64,000 nt of DNA, taken from positions 1 to 64,000 of the forward strand of contig JAQYWC010000056.1 in assembly GCA_030145245.1 (NCBI GenBank). The letters run 5' to 3'. Below are positions 24,620-33,080 of the stretch, in pieces. This DNA comes from Desulfobacterium sp. Lineage in GTDB: Bacteria; Desulfobacterota; Desulfobacteria; Desulfobacterales; Desulfobacteraceae. Position numbers and translations under genes: made by a program. The notes under the pieces were generated by a model. That model was not told the DNA's origin and searched no databases. It saw nothing but the letters and a program-made list of their open reading frames with translations. The first letter of the stretch is position 1; each line of letters starts with the position of its first letter.

Positions 24620-26302
24620 ATGTCAGAAGATACCAAAAAAGTGATCTATTCCATGATGCGGGTGAGCAAATTCCATGGCAAGAAGCAGGTGCTTAAGGAT
24701 ATTTCCCTCTCCTATTTCTACGGTGCCAAGATCGGCGTCCTGGGCCTCAACGGATCGGGTAAATCAAGTCTGCTCAAGATCCTTGCAGGCGTTGATCAGG
24801 AGTATAACGGCGAGACCATCCTCTCCAAAGGCTTTACCGTGGGATACCTTGAGCAGGAGCCATTGGTAGACAGCGACAAGACCGTCCGTGAGATCGTGGA
24901 GCAGGGGGTCCAGGAGACCGTGGATCTCATCAACGAGTATGAAGGCATCAGCGAAAAATTTGCCGAGCCCATGTCCGACGAGGAGATGGACAAGCTGATC
25001 CAGCGCCAGGGAGACCTCCAGGAGAAGCTGGACCACCTGGACGCATGGGACCTGGATTCCCGTTTGAACATGGCCATGGATGCCCTTCGCTGTCCTGACG
25101 GCAACACAAAGGTATCAGTGATCTCCGGTGGTGAGAAACGCCGGGTGGCCCTGTGCCGGCTCCTGTTGAAACAACCGGACATCCTGCTCCTGGATGAGCC
25201 CACCAACCATCTGGACGCCGCCTCCGTGTCCTGGCTTGAGCAGCACCTGAGCCGGTATCCCGGCACCGTCATCGCCGTTACCCATGACCGGTACTTCCTG
25301 GACAACGTGGCCGGCTGGATACTGGAACTGGACCGGGGAGAAGGCATTCCCTGGAAGGGCAACTACTCCTCCTGGCTTTCCCAGAAGCAGAACCGGCTCA
25401 AGAGCCAGGAGAAGCAGGAGAGCAAACGCCAGAAGACCCTGGAAAGGGAGCTGGAATGGATCAAGATGTCCCCCAAGGGAAGAAGAAGCAAGTCCAAGGC
25501 CCGAATCAACTCCTATGACGAGCTGTTGAAGCAGGACGCCCTGGACCGGGACAAAGCGCTTGAGATCTTTATTCCGGCCGGCCCCCGGCTCGGTGGCAAG
25601 GTGATCGTGGCAACCGAGGTGAACAAGGCCTTTGAGTCCAAGCTCCTGGTGGACAAGATGAGCTTCATCATCCCCCCGGGCGGCATCATCGGCGTGGTCG
25701 GCCCCAATGGCGCGGGAAAGTCCACCCTGTTCAACATGATCACCAACAAGGAGCAGCCCGACGCCGGTACCATCGAAGTTGGGGAGACGGTCAAGATCGC
25801 CTATGTGGACCAGGAGCGGCACGTGCTTGATCCTGAGAAGACCATCTGGGAAAGCATCAGCGAAGGCAACGACAACATTCTCATTGGCGGCCGGGAGATC
25901 AACTCCAGGGCCTATGTCTCCAAGTTCAACTTTTCAGGCTCAGACCAGCAGAAAAAACTGGGCACCCTGTCCGGCGGTGAGCGCAACCGGGTCCATCTGG
26001 CACGGATGCTCAAGGAGGAGGCCAACCTGCTCCTTCTGGATGAGCCCACCAACGATCTGGATGTCAACACCATGCGGGCCCTGGAAGAAGCGCTTGAGAG
26101 CTTTGCCGGCTGCGCCATCGTGATCAGCCATGACAGGTGGTTCCTGGACAGGATCGCCACCCACATCCTGGCATTTGAAGGCGACAGCCAGACCGTGTTC
26201 TTCGAGGGCAGCTACACGGATTACGAGGCGGACAGAAAAAAACGCCTGGGCATCAAGGCCGACCAGCCCGAACGCATCAAGTACCGGCAGCTGACCCGGT
26301 AA
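24620..26302 (+). CDS. ettA: Energy-dependent translational throttle protein EttA
   Basis: A 560-residue ABC-F protein with two ATPase domains and no membrane segment. NBD1 has GLNGSGKSS and VISGGEKRR. The arm insert lies between Walker A and signature (about 95-145). NBD2 has GPNGAGKST and LSGGERNRVH. The linker contains the charged PtIM region (about 250-300). Length and the opening YSMMRVSKFHGKK match EttA (555 residues in E. coli), which binds the ribosomal E site and controls the first elongation step according to ATP/ADP. A GGAG ribosome site precedes the start. Confidence 0.93.
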   Translation: MSEDTKKVIYSMMRVSKFHGKKQVLKDISLSYFYGAKIGVLGLNGSGKSSLLKILAGVDQEYNGETILSKGFTVGYLEQEPLVDSDKTVREIVEQGVQETVDLINEYEGISEKFAEPMSDEEMDKLIQRQGDLQEKLDHLDAWDLDSRLNMAMDALRCPDGNTKVSVISGGEKRRVALCRLLLKQPDILLLDEPTNHLDAASVSWLEQHLSRYPGTVIAVTHDRYFLDNVAGWILELDRGEGIPWKGNYSSWLSQKQNRLKSQEKQESKRQKTLERELEWIKMSPKGRRSKSKARINSYDELLKQDALDRDKALEIFIPAGPRLGGKVIVATEVNKAFESKLLVDKMSFIIPPGGIIGVVGPNGAGKSTLFNMITNKEQPDAGTIEVGETVKIAYVDQERHVLDPEKTIWESISEGNDNILIGGREINSRAYVSKFNFSGSDQQKKLGTLSGGERNRVHLARMLKEEANLLLLDEPTNDLDVNTMRALEEALESFAGCAIVISHDRWFLDRIATHILAFEGDSQTVFFEGSYTDYEADRKKRLGIKADQPERIKYRQLTR

Positions 26303-26323
26303 CCCATTGTTCCTGAATAAACA

Positions 26324-26366
26324 GATGGCTGCAGGGGAGCCTAAGCTGGGCTCCCTTGCAGCCATC
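26324..26366 (+). promoter_or_regulatory. 18-bp hairpin that sequesters the start of the EamA gene
   Basis: GATGGCTGCAGGGGAGCC (26324-26341) pairs with 26349-26366 over 18 bp with one G-T pair and a 7-base loop. The ATG at 26325 lies at the foot of the stem. It could end ettA transcripts or limit translation of the EamA gene. No T tract follows. Confidence 0.5.
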
Positions 26367-27197
26367 CATGCGGCTGTGCTGCTGTTCGGCATTTCCGGGC
26401 TGTTCGGTAAATTTCTCACCGTCAGCCCCCTGGTCATCGTGTTCGGCAGAACCGTTTTTGCCGCCCTGGCCCTTGCGCCTGTGCTCCTGAAGTCCGGGAT
26501 CATCCCCTTCAGGACAGACAGAGACCGCCTGGTGATCTATATGCTCCAGGGCGCGCTCCTCGCCCTCCACTGGTGCACATTCTTCCTCTCCATCCAGATC
26601 TCCACCGTTGCCCTCGGCCTGCTCACCTTTTCCAGCTTCCCCCTCTTTGTCACCCTGCTTGAGCCCCTGTTTTTCAAGGAGCGGCTCAGACCCTTTGATA
26701 TGGGGATCGCCCTTCTGGTGTTTGCCGGCCTCGTCCTGGTGCTGCCCTCGTTTGATTTTTCGCAAAAACCTGTCCAGGGCGCTCTCTGGGGAACCTTTTC
26801 AGGATTCACCTTTGCCCTGTTGGCCATCTTCAACAAAAAGAACCTGGCCTTTGACTCCCCCATGGGCGTGGCCTTTCACCAGAACGCATTTGCCGCCCTC
26901 TCCCTTGTGCCCATCCTCCTGGTCGTCACCCCCGGGATTCCGACACCGGAAGAGATCCTGCTCCTTGCAGGGCTTGGCATCATCTGCACCGCCCTTTCCC
27001 ACACTTTGTTCATCTCATCCCTGAAACAGCTCAGGGCCACCACCGTCAGCATTATCACCGCCCTGGAGCCCCTCTACGGCATCCTTCTGGCCGCCCTCCT
27101 CCTCAACGAAATGCCCACCCCAAGAACCCTGGCAGGCGGTGCCATCATCATCACGGCAACCACCCTGGCCACCCGGTCCCACAAAAAAAAACGTTGA
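26325..27197 (+). CDS. EamA/DMT-family transporter
   Basis: A 290-residue inner-membrane protein with ten predicted helices in two EamA repeats. The first begins AAIHAAVLLFGISGLFGKF and the second runs from about 145 (GALWGTFSGFTFALLAIF) to a final ALEPLYGILLAALLLNE and a basic tail. The family exports or imports small metabolites such as amino acids. The substrate is unknown here. The ATG at 26325 is used, although a TTG at 26307 is in frame. No good ribosome site is seen for either and the ATG is inside a hairpin. It follows ettA by about 20 bases. Confidence 0.82.
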   Translation: MAAGEPKLGSLAAIHAAVLLFGISGLFGKFLTVSPLVIVFGRTVFAALALAPVLLKSGIIPFRTDRDRLVIYMLQGALLALHWCTFFLSIQISTVALGLLTFSSFPLFVTLLEPLFFKERLRPFDMGIALLVFAGLVLVLPSFDFSQKPVQGALWGTFSGFTFALLAIFNKKNLAFDSPMGVAFHQNAFAALSLVPILLVVTPGIPTPEEILLLAGLGIICTALSHTLFISSLKQLRATTVSIITALEPLYGILLAALLLNEMPTPRTLAGGAIIITATTLATRSHKKKR

Positions 27198-27295
27198 AAT
27201 TTTAACGGTTTTCTGATTGTCTGCATGATAAATAAATGAGAATTGCGTAGAAAAACATTGTTCACACACAATAACGGGCTCTCAGGATTATTTCA

Positions 27296-28336
27296 ATGAA
27301 AAAGCTTTCAGAGTGCAGGATCCTTCTGGTTGACGACACAAAGATTAACATTGACATCCTTGTCCAGACCCTGAGAAGCCACTACCGCCTCGGGGTGGCC
27401 CTGAGCGGGCAAAAAGCCATTGAGTTCGCCCTGAACAACCGGGTCGACCTGATTCTCCTGGACATTCTCATGCCTGAGATGGACGGGTTTGAGGTGTGCA
27501 AACGGCTGAAAAACAACCCCAACACCCGGGATATCCCCGTGATCTTCATCTCAGCCATGGATGCCGTCTCCCACAAGACCGAAGGTTTTAAGACCGGCGC
27601 CGTGGACTATATTACAAAGCCCTTTGACATCGAAGAGGTCCAGGCCAGGGTAAAGACCCACCTCTCCCTCAAGATCGCAAGGGAGGCCCTGAAGAACCAG
27701 AACGCCATACTCGAAGAGATGGTGCAGGAAAGAACCCGGGAGCTGGAACAGACCCAGATCGAAATTGTTGACCGCCTCTGCCTTGCGGCAGAACACAGGG
27801 ACGAAGACACAGGCAACCATGTCAGAAGAATGGGCCAATACTGCTATCTTCTCGCCAGAAAAGCCGGCATCCCCCTGACAGAGAGCAACAACCTTGCCAC
27901 TGCCGCAACCCTCCACGATGTGGGCAAGATCGGTGTGTCCGACACCATCATGCTCAAACCGGCCCGGCTCACCCCGGAAGAGATGGAGATCATGCGGACC
28001 CACTCTGAGATCGGAAAAAACCTGCTGTCCGGCAGCCGGTGCAAGCTTCTCCAGACAGCTGAGACCATTGCCCTCACCCACCATGAGCGGTGGGACGGCA
28101 CAGGCTACCCCCTGGGCCTCCAAAAATTTGAAATCCCCATTGAGGGCAGGATCGCAGGAATCTGCGATGTGTTTGACGCCCTTGTTTCAAACAGGCCTTA
28201 TAAAAAAGCGTGGCCCATGGACCGGGCCCTGGAGGAGATCCGCTCCCAATCGGGGCTCCATTTTGATCCGGAACTTGCAGAGCTCTTCCTCACCCTTGAG
28301 CCCGATCTTGAGAACATTCTCCAGGAGCTTGGCTGA
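27296..28336 (+). CDS. Response regulator with HD-GYP phosphodiesterase domain
   Basis: A 346-residue protein. The N-terminal receiver (about 5-125) has acidic pocket VDDT and Asp in DLILLDILMPEMDGF. A short coiled linker (about 135-155) follows. The HD-GYP domain (about 160-340) has HRDEDTGNHVRRMG, the metal HD pair in ATLHDVGKIGV, and THHERWDGTGYPLGL. HD-GYP enzymes hydrolyse cyclic di-GMP, so it probably couples an unknown kinase to c-di-GMP level. It has no kinase neighbour. An AGGA site precedes the start. Confidence 0.92.
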   Translation: MKKLSECRILLVDDTKINIDILVQTLRSHYRLGVALSGQKAIEFALNNRVDLILLDILMPEMDGFEVCKRLKNNPNTRDIPVIFISAMDAVSHKTEGFKTGAVDYITKPFDIEEVQARVKTHLSLKIAREALKNQNAILEEMVQERTRELEQTQIEIVDRLCLAAEHRDEDTGNHVRRMGQYCYLLARKAGIPLTESNNLATAATLHDVGKIGVSDTIMLKPARLTPEEMEIMRTHSEIGKNLLSGSRCKLLQTAETIALTHHERWDGTGYPLGLQKFEIPIEGRIAGICDVFDALVSNRPYKKAWPMDRALEEIRSQSGLHFDPELAELFLTLEPDLENILQELG

Positions 28337-28340
28337 CCCT

Positions 28341-28384
28341 TTTCCCTTTGGAGATTATCCGCTTTCCCTTTGGAGATTATCCGC
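28341..28384. repeat. Perfect 22-bp tandem duplication
   Basis: The 22-base unit beginning TTTCCCTTTGGAGATT occurs at 28341-28362 and again at 28363-28384 with no spacer, just after the HD-GYP stop. It looks like a recent slippage or duplication and carries no gene. Confidence 0.9.
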
Positions 28385-28496
28385 ATTTTTAGGCGGTTGT
28401 GTTTTTGGACCCGTCAAACAATCTGTTGATTAATTATTCCATCTGTTTTATAAATCTAAGTTTCACTGACATTATATGAGGAAAACAACAGGTTAC

Positions 28497-30098
28497 ATGA
28501 CACCCAAAAATATAGACCGGCGAACGGTAAAAGAGATCGCAAAACGCCGTACATTTGCAATCATCAGTCACCCGGATGCGGGAAAAACCACACTCACGGA
28601 AAAACTTCTCCTGTTCGGCGGGGCCATACAGCAGGCAGGGGCCGTTAAATCTAAAAAGGTGGCAAAGGCCGCCACCAGCGATTTTCTCTCCATTGAACAG
28701 GAGAGGGGCATCTCCGTCTCCTCCTCGGTGATGAAGTTCAACTACCGGGATTTCGAGATCAATCTTCTGGACACCCCCGGCCATAAAGACTTTTCAGAAG
28801 ACACCTACCGGGTATTGACGGCCGTTGACTGCGCCGTGATGATCATCGACTCCGCCAAGGGCGTCGAGCCCCAGACAAAGAAGCTCATGGAGGTGTGCCG
28901 CATGCGCAACACCCCCATCATCACCTTTATCAATAAGCTGGACCGGGAAGGCATGGAACCCCTTGAGCTGTTCGAGGATATCGAGAACAAGCTCCAGGTG
29001 GAATGCACCCCCCTGACCTGGCCCATTGGCATGGGCAGGCGCTTCAAAGGGGTCTACAACATGGAGAAAAAGGAGATCGGTCTCTTTTCCCCGGGCTACA
29101 CCCCAACGGACGGAGACGGCATCGTCATCCAGGACTTAGATGATCCCGCCCTTGACGAAGCCTTAGGCACCCAGGCCGACGAGCTCAGGGATGACATCGA
29201 GCTGATCCAGGGAGCGGCCGACCCCTTTGACATGGATTACTATTTAAAGGGAAGCCAGACCCCGGTATTTTTCGGTTCCGCCATCAACAACTTCGGAGTC
29301 AGGGAGATGCTGGACGCCTTTGTTGAGATGGCACCGCCTCCGGGCAAACGAAAAACCGCCACCCGGGAAGTTTCCCCTGACGAAGAGGCCTTCTCAGGCT
29401 TTACCTTCAAGATCCAGGCAAACATGGATCCTGCCCACAGGGACCGGATCGCCTTTTTCAGGATCTGCTCGGGCAAATTCACCAAGGGCATGAAGGTGAG
29501 GCACCACAGGATCGGCAAGGAGATCACCCTTTCCAACGCCACCATCTTCATGGCCCAGGAGCGAAACAACGTGGAGGAGGCCTATCCCGGAGACATTATC
29601 GGCATCCACAACCACGGCACCATCAAGATAGGGGATACCTTCACCACCAAGGAGCCCCTGAAGTTTATGGGCATCCCAAGCTTTGCCCCAGAGCACTTCA
29701 GGCGGGTCATCCTGAAGAATCCATTAAAGACAAAGTCCCTTCAAAAGGGTCTTCTCCAGCTGGCAGAAGAGGGAACCATCCAGGTGTTCCGGCCCTACAT
29801 CAACAACGACTATGTCCTGGGCGCCGTGGGTGTGCTCCAGTTTGACGTCACCATGGCACGGCTCAAGGCCGAGTACAGCGTGGATGCAACCTACGAAGCC
29901 GTGGATCTGTCCGTGGCCCGCTGGGTCACCTGCGATGACACCGAATTGCTCAAGCGCTTTAAAAACGAAAACCAGTCAAGCACGGCAACGGATTCGGAAG
30001 GGTGGCTCACCTTCCTCACCACCAGCGAGTACCAGCTCGGCTTTGCCATGGAGGCATGGCCCGGCGTCGAGTTTCATAAGACCAGGGAGTACAACTAA
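28497..30098 (+). CDS. prfC: Peptide chain release factor 3
   Basis: A 533-residue translational GTPase (E. coli RF3 has 529). G motifs are [13 protein letters not shown] (P loop), DTPGHKDF and NKLDRE. The RF3-specific [14 protein letters not shown] opening and the terminal [13 protein letters not shown] region are present. RF3 removes RF1/RF2 from the ribosome after termination. An ATG at 28476 is also in frame. The ATG at 28497 gives the usual family N-terminus and has an AGG just upstream. Confidence 0.94.
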   Translation: MTPKNIDRRTVKEIAKRRTFAIISHPDAGKTTLTEKLLLFGGAIQQAGAVKSKKVAKAATSDFLSIEQERGISVSSSVMKFNYRDFEINLLDTPGHKDFSEDTYRVLTAVDCAVMIIDSAKGVEPQTKKLMEVCRMRNTPIITFINKLDREGMEPLELFEDIENKLQVECTPLTWPIGMGRRFKGVYNMEKKEIGLFSPGYTPTDGDGIVIQDLDDPALDEALGTQADELRDDIELIQGAADPFDMDYYLKGSQTPVFFGSAINNFGVREMLDAFVEMAPPPGKRKTATREVSPDEEAFSGFTFKIQANMDPAHRDRIAFFRICSGKFTKGMKVRHHRIGKEITLSNATIFMAQERNNVEEAYPGDIIGIHNHGTIKIGDTFTTKEPLKFMGIPSFAPEHFRRVILKNPLKTKSLQKGLLQLAEEGTIQVFRPYINNDYVLGAVGVLQFDVTMARLKAEYSVDATYEAVDLSVARWVTCDDTELLKRFKNENQSSTATDSEGWLTFLTTSEYQLGFAMEAWPGVEFHKTREYN

Positions 30099-30140
30099 CG
30101 ACCATCTTTAACCACAGCAGCAGCAGCAAAGGAGAACACC

Positions 30141-31226
30141 ATGGCGGAAAAGCGAATCTTCAACTTCAATGCAGGACCTGCAGCCCTGCCTCTTCCGGTT
30201 CTTGAAGAGATACAGTCCTCGTTCCTCAACTTCAACGGCTCAGGCATGTCCATCACCGAGATCAGTCACCGCTCCCCCTGGTTTGACCAGGTGATCAACG
30301 ATGCTATTGAAAGAACAAAAAGACTGCTGAACCTGGACGACCGTTACCATGTCCTCTTTGTTCAGGGCGGGGCGAGCATGCAGTTTGCCATGGCGCCCAT
30401 GAACTTTCTCGGGGACGGCAAATCAGCTGATTTTGTCAACACCGGCACCTGGTCCACCAAGGCCATCAACGAGGCAAAGATCCTGAACAAGCAGTATTCC
30501 GTGGTGGCCTCCTCCGAGGACAGGAACTTCTGCTACATCCCCAAGGATATCAGCTTCAACCCGGATGCGGCCTATGCCCACATCACCAGCAACAACACCA
30601 TCAAGGGCACCCAGTGGCATACCTTCCCCGACACCAACGGGGTGCCCATCATGGCGGACATGTCCTCAGACTTCATGAGCCGTCCCCTTGACATGGACAA
30701 GTTCGGCATGATCTATGCCGGTGCCCAGAAGAACATCGGCCCATCCGGCGTGTGCATGGTGATCGTCAGGGAAGATATGCTGGAGACGGCAAACAACGAG
30801 ATCCCCTCCATGCTCCGGTACTCCACCTATGCATCGAAGAACTCCATGTACAACACCCCGCCCTGCTTTGGCATCTACACCATCCAGCTGGTACTCAAAT
30901 GGCTGGAGGAGACCGTAGGGGGGCTCGAAAAAATGGAAGCCCACAACCAGGCCAAGGGCAAGTTGCTCTACGATCTCATCGACAACAGCGATTTCTACCG
31001 GGCAACGGCAGACAAAGACAGCCGGTCACTGATGAACGTCACCTTCCGCCTGCCCACGGAAGAGCTGGAGAAACGTTTTGTGGAAGAGGCAACGGCAAAG
31101 GGTCTTGGCGGCCTCAAGGGCCACAGGTCCGTTGGCGGATGCCGGGCATCCATTTATAATGCAGCCACCATGGAAGCGGTTCAGGCACTTGTTGAGTTTA
31201 TGGAATCCTTTAAAAAGGAGAGCTAA
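30141..31226 (+). CDS. serC: Phosphoserine aminotransferase
   Basis: A 361-residue class V aminotransferase. It opens FNFNAGPAALPLPVL, has the PLP lysine in IYAGAQKNIGPSG (about 195-207), and ends GGCRASIYNA. It converts 3-phosphohydroxypyruvate and glutamate into phosphoserine. The start follows AAAGGAG. It lies 3 bases upstream of serA, so the two first steps of serine synthesis are in one operon (stop TAA, then AGAGATG). PLP enzymes of this family also serve vitamin B6 synthesis. Confidence 0.95.
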   Translation: MAEKRIFNFNAGPAALPLPVLEEIQSSFLNFNGSGMSITEISHRSPWFDQVINDAIERTKRLLNLDDRYHVLFVQGGASMQFAMAPMNFLGDGKSADFVNTGTWSTKAINEAKILNKQYSVVASSEDRNFCYIPKDISFNPDAAYAHITSNNTIKGTQWHTFPDTNGVPIMADMSSDFMSRPLDMDKFGMIYAGAQKNIGPSGVCMVIVREDMLETANNEIPSMLRYSTYASKNSMYNTPPCFGIYTIQLVLKWLEETVGGLEKMEAHNQAKGKLLYDLIDNSDFYRATADKDSRSLMNVTFRLPTEELEKRFVEEATAKGLGGLKGHRSVGGCRASIYNAATMEAVQALVEFMESFKKES

Positions 31227-31229
31227 GAG

Positions 31230-32810
31230 ATGAAAGTCCTTGTAAGCGACAAGATGGATGAAGCAGGTATTGAGATTTTCAAGAATGAAGATGGAATCGA
31301 CGTCGACGTAATTACGGGTCTTTCACCCGAAGAGCTGAAGCAAATCATCGGGGACTACCATGCCCTGGCCATCAGAAGTTCCACCCAGGTGACCAAGGAG
31401 ATCCTCGATGCCGCACCCAACCTGAAGGTCATTGGCAGGGCAGGCATCGGACTCGACAACGTGGACATCCCGGAAGCCACGGAACACGGCATTGCCGTAA
31501 TGAACACCCCCGGGGGCAACACCGTTACCACGGCGGAGCACGCCGTCTCCATGATGATGGCCCTGACCCGGAATATTCCCAGGGGCACCGCCACCCTCAA
31601 ACAGGGACTGTGGGAAAAGAAGAACCTCCAGGGCCGGGAGCTGTTCAACAAAACCCTGGGCGTCATCGGTTTCGGCAACATCGGTTCCATCGTGGCCACC
31701 CTTGCCCAGGGGCTCAAGATGCAGGTGATCATCTTTGACCCCAACATCTCATCCGAGCACATCGAAAAGGCGGGATTTGAGAGCGTCACCCTGGAGGAGC
31801 TCTACAAGCGAAGCGACTACATCACCATCCATGTGCCCAAGATCGAAAGCACCACCCACCTTCTGAATAAAGAAACATTTGCCATGATGAAGACAGGGGT
31901 GATGGTGATCAACTGCGCCAGGGGCGGCATCATCCAGGAGCAGGATCTCTATGACGCCATCCTCTCAGGAAAGGTTGCAGGAGCGGCCCTGGACGTGTTT
32001 GAAACCGAACCTCCGGGAAACCATCCCCTCCTGGAACTCGACCAGGTCATTGCCACCCCCCACCTGGGCGCATCCACCCAGGAGGCCCAGACCAATGTGG
32101 CCGTGGCCGTGGCCAACCAGATCATCGCCTATCTCAAGAACGACACCATCATCAACGCGGTGAACGTTCCGTCGGTCACAGGCGAGCTGTTGAAAAAACT
32201 CAAGCCCTACCTCCACCTGGGAGAAAAGATGGGACTCATGCAGTCCCAGCTGGTAAAGGGTCCGTTCAAGGAGATCGCCATCGAGTATGCGGGCAATTTC
32301 TATGACCTTGACCTCAAGCCCGTGACCCTGGCGGCCCTCAGGGGCATCCTCACCCCGCTGGTCAGTTACGAGGTCAACTCGGTCAATGCCGCCTCCCTTG
32401 CAAAGAATATGGGCATCAAGGTGACCGAGACCACGAGCCATGAGACCGAGAATTACCTCAACCTCATCCGGATCACCGTCACCACCGAGACCGGGATCAA
32501 CCTGGTGGCCGGCACCATCTTCGGCAAGGACGACCCCAGGATCATCCGCATCAACAAGTTCCGCCTGGAGGTGATCCCGAAAGGTCATCTGGCCCTGATC
32601 CACAACATCGACAAGCCGGGCTCCATCGGCAGCATCGGTACCGCCCTTGGCCAGCACGACATCAACATCGCAAGGATGATGGTCGGAAAGGAGGATGACG
32701 GGGACAGGAACATCATCTTTCTGCGGACCGACACCCCCATCCCGGATGAGGTGGCAACCGAGATCAGCGACCTGGGACTGGTTAACTCGGTGATCACATT
32801 TGAACTGTAA
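31230..32810 (+). CDS. serA: D-3-phosphoglycerate dehydrogenase
   Basis: A 526-residue long-form SerA. The substrate domain and Rossmann fold contain GRAGIGLDNVDIPEA and GVIGFGNIGSIVA. The catalytic region has INCARGGIIQE and TPHLGAST. An intervening allosteric (ASB) domain at about 320-440 is followed by a C-terminal ACT domain (HNIDKPGSIGSIGTALG). The ACT domain is normally where serine inhibits the enzyme. It oxidises 3-phosphoglycerate, the first step of serine biosynthesis, and follows serC by 3 bases. Confidence 0.96.
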   Translation: MKVLVSDKMDEAGIEIFKNEDGIDVDVITGLSPEELKQIIGDYHALAIRSSTQVTKEILDAAPNLKVIGRAGIGLDNVDIPEATEHGIAVMNTPGGNTVTTAEHAVSMMMALTRNIPRGTATLKQGLWEKKNLQGRELFNKTLGVIGFGNIGSIVATLAQGLKMQVIIFDPNISSEHIEKAGFESVTLEELYKRSDYITIHVPKIESTTHLLNKETFAMMKTGVMVINCARGGIIQEQDLYDAILSGKVAGAALDVFETEPPGNHPLLELDQVIATPHLGASTQEAQTNVAVAVANQIIAYLKNDTIINAVNVPSVTGELLKKLKPYLHLGEKMGLMQSQLVKGPFKEIAIEYAGNFYDLDLKPVTLAALRGILTPLVSYEVNSVNAASLAKNMGIKVTETTSHETENYLNLIRITVTTETGINLVAGTIFGKDDPRIIRINKFRLEVIPKGHLALIHNIDKPGSIGSIGTALGQHDINIARMMVGKEDDGDRNIIFLRTDTPIPDEVATEISDLGLVNSVITFEL

Positions 32811-32827
32811 CCCCAAATATTAGCCAC

Positions 32828-33067
32828 GGGGACGGATCTAAATCCGGCCCCGTCATAGCAATGGGGACAGATTTCAAATCTGTCCCCAAACACCTCCGGG
32901 GGACCGGCAGTTCCAGCCCCCGGCATAGCACCGTTGAAACGACACAAAGCTGCGTTTGCAGCTTTTTTTTATTAGCCATGGGGACTATCCATGGGGACAG
33001 ATTTCAAATCAGCCCCCGGAGACTTGTCCCCGATATTAGAATGGGGACAGATTTCAAATCTGTCCCC
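32828..33067. repeat. Cluster of palindromes of the GGGGACAGATTT type
   Basis: A 25-bp near-perfect palindrome (arms GGGGACAGATTT and AAATCTGTCCCC around one base) occurs at 32863-32887 and 33043-33067. Variants lie at 32993-33017 and, more degenerate, at 32828-32851. A further GC-rich palindrome (CCGGGGG...CCCCCGG) lies near 32896-32923. Translated, they give the peptide GTDFKSVP, a common source of false small proteins. They are dispersed intergenic repeats between serA and the FAD gene and may form RNA hairpins or protein sites. Confidence 0.85.
32946..32970 (+). terminator. Terminator of serC-serA operon
   Basis: AAAGCTGC (32946-32953), loop GTTT, GCAGCTTT (32958-32965) and a T run to 32970 make a standard intrinsic terminator about 135 bases after serA. 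Confidence 0.8.
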
Positions 33068-33080
33068 GAAGATTAGGACA

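Noticed and set aside
32861-33076. Small ORF translating as MGTDFKSVP...
   Set aside because: It is made of the palindromic repeats and has no ribosome site. It is a common false gene call.
32991-33080. N-terminal extension of the FAD enzyme
   Set aside because: The extension is encoded by the same palindromes. The ATG at 33081 has its own ribosome site.
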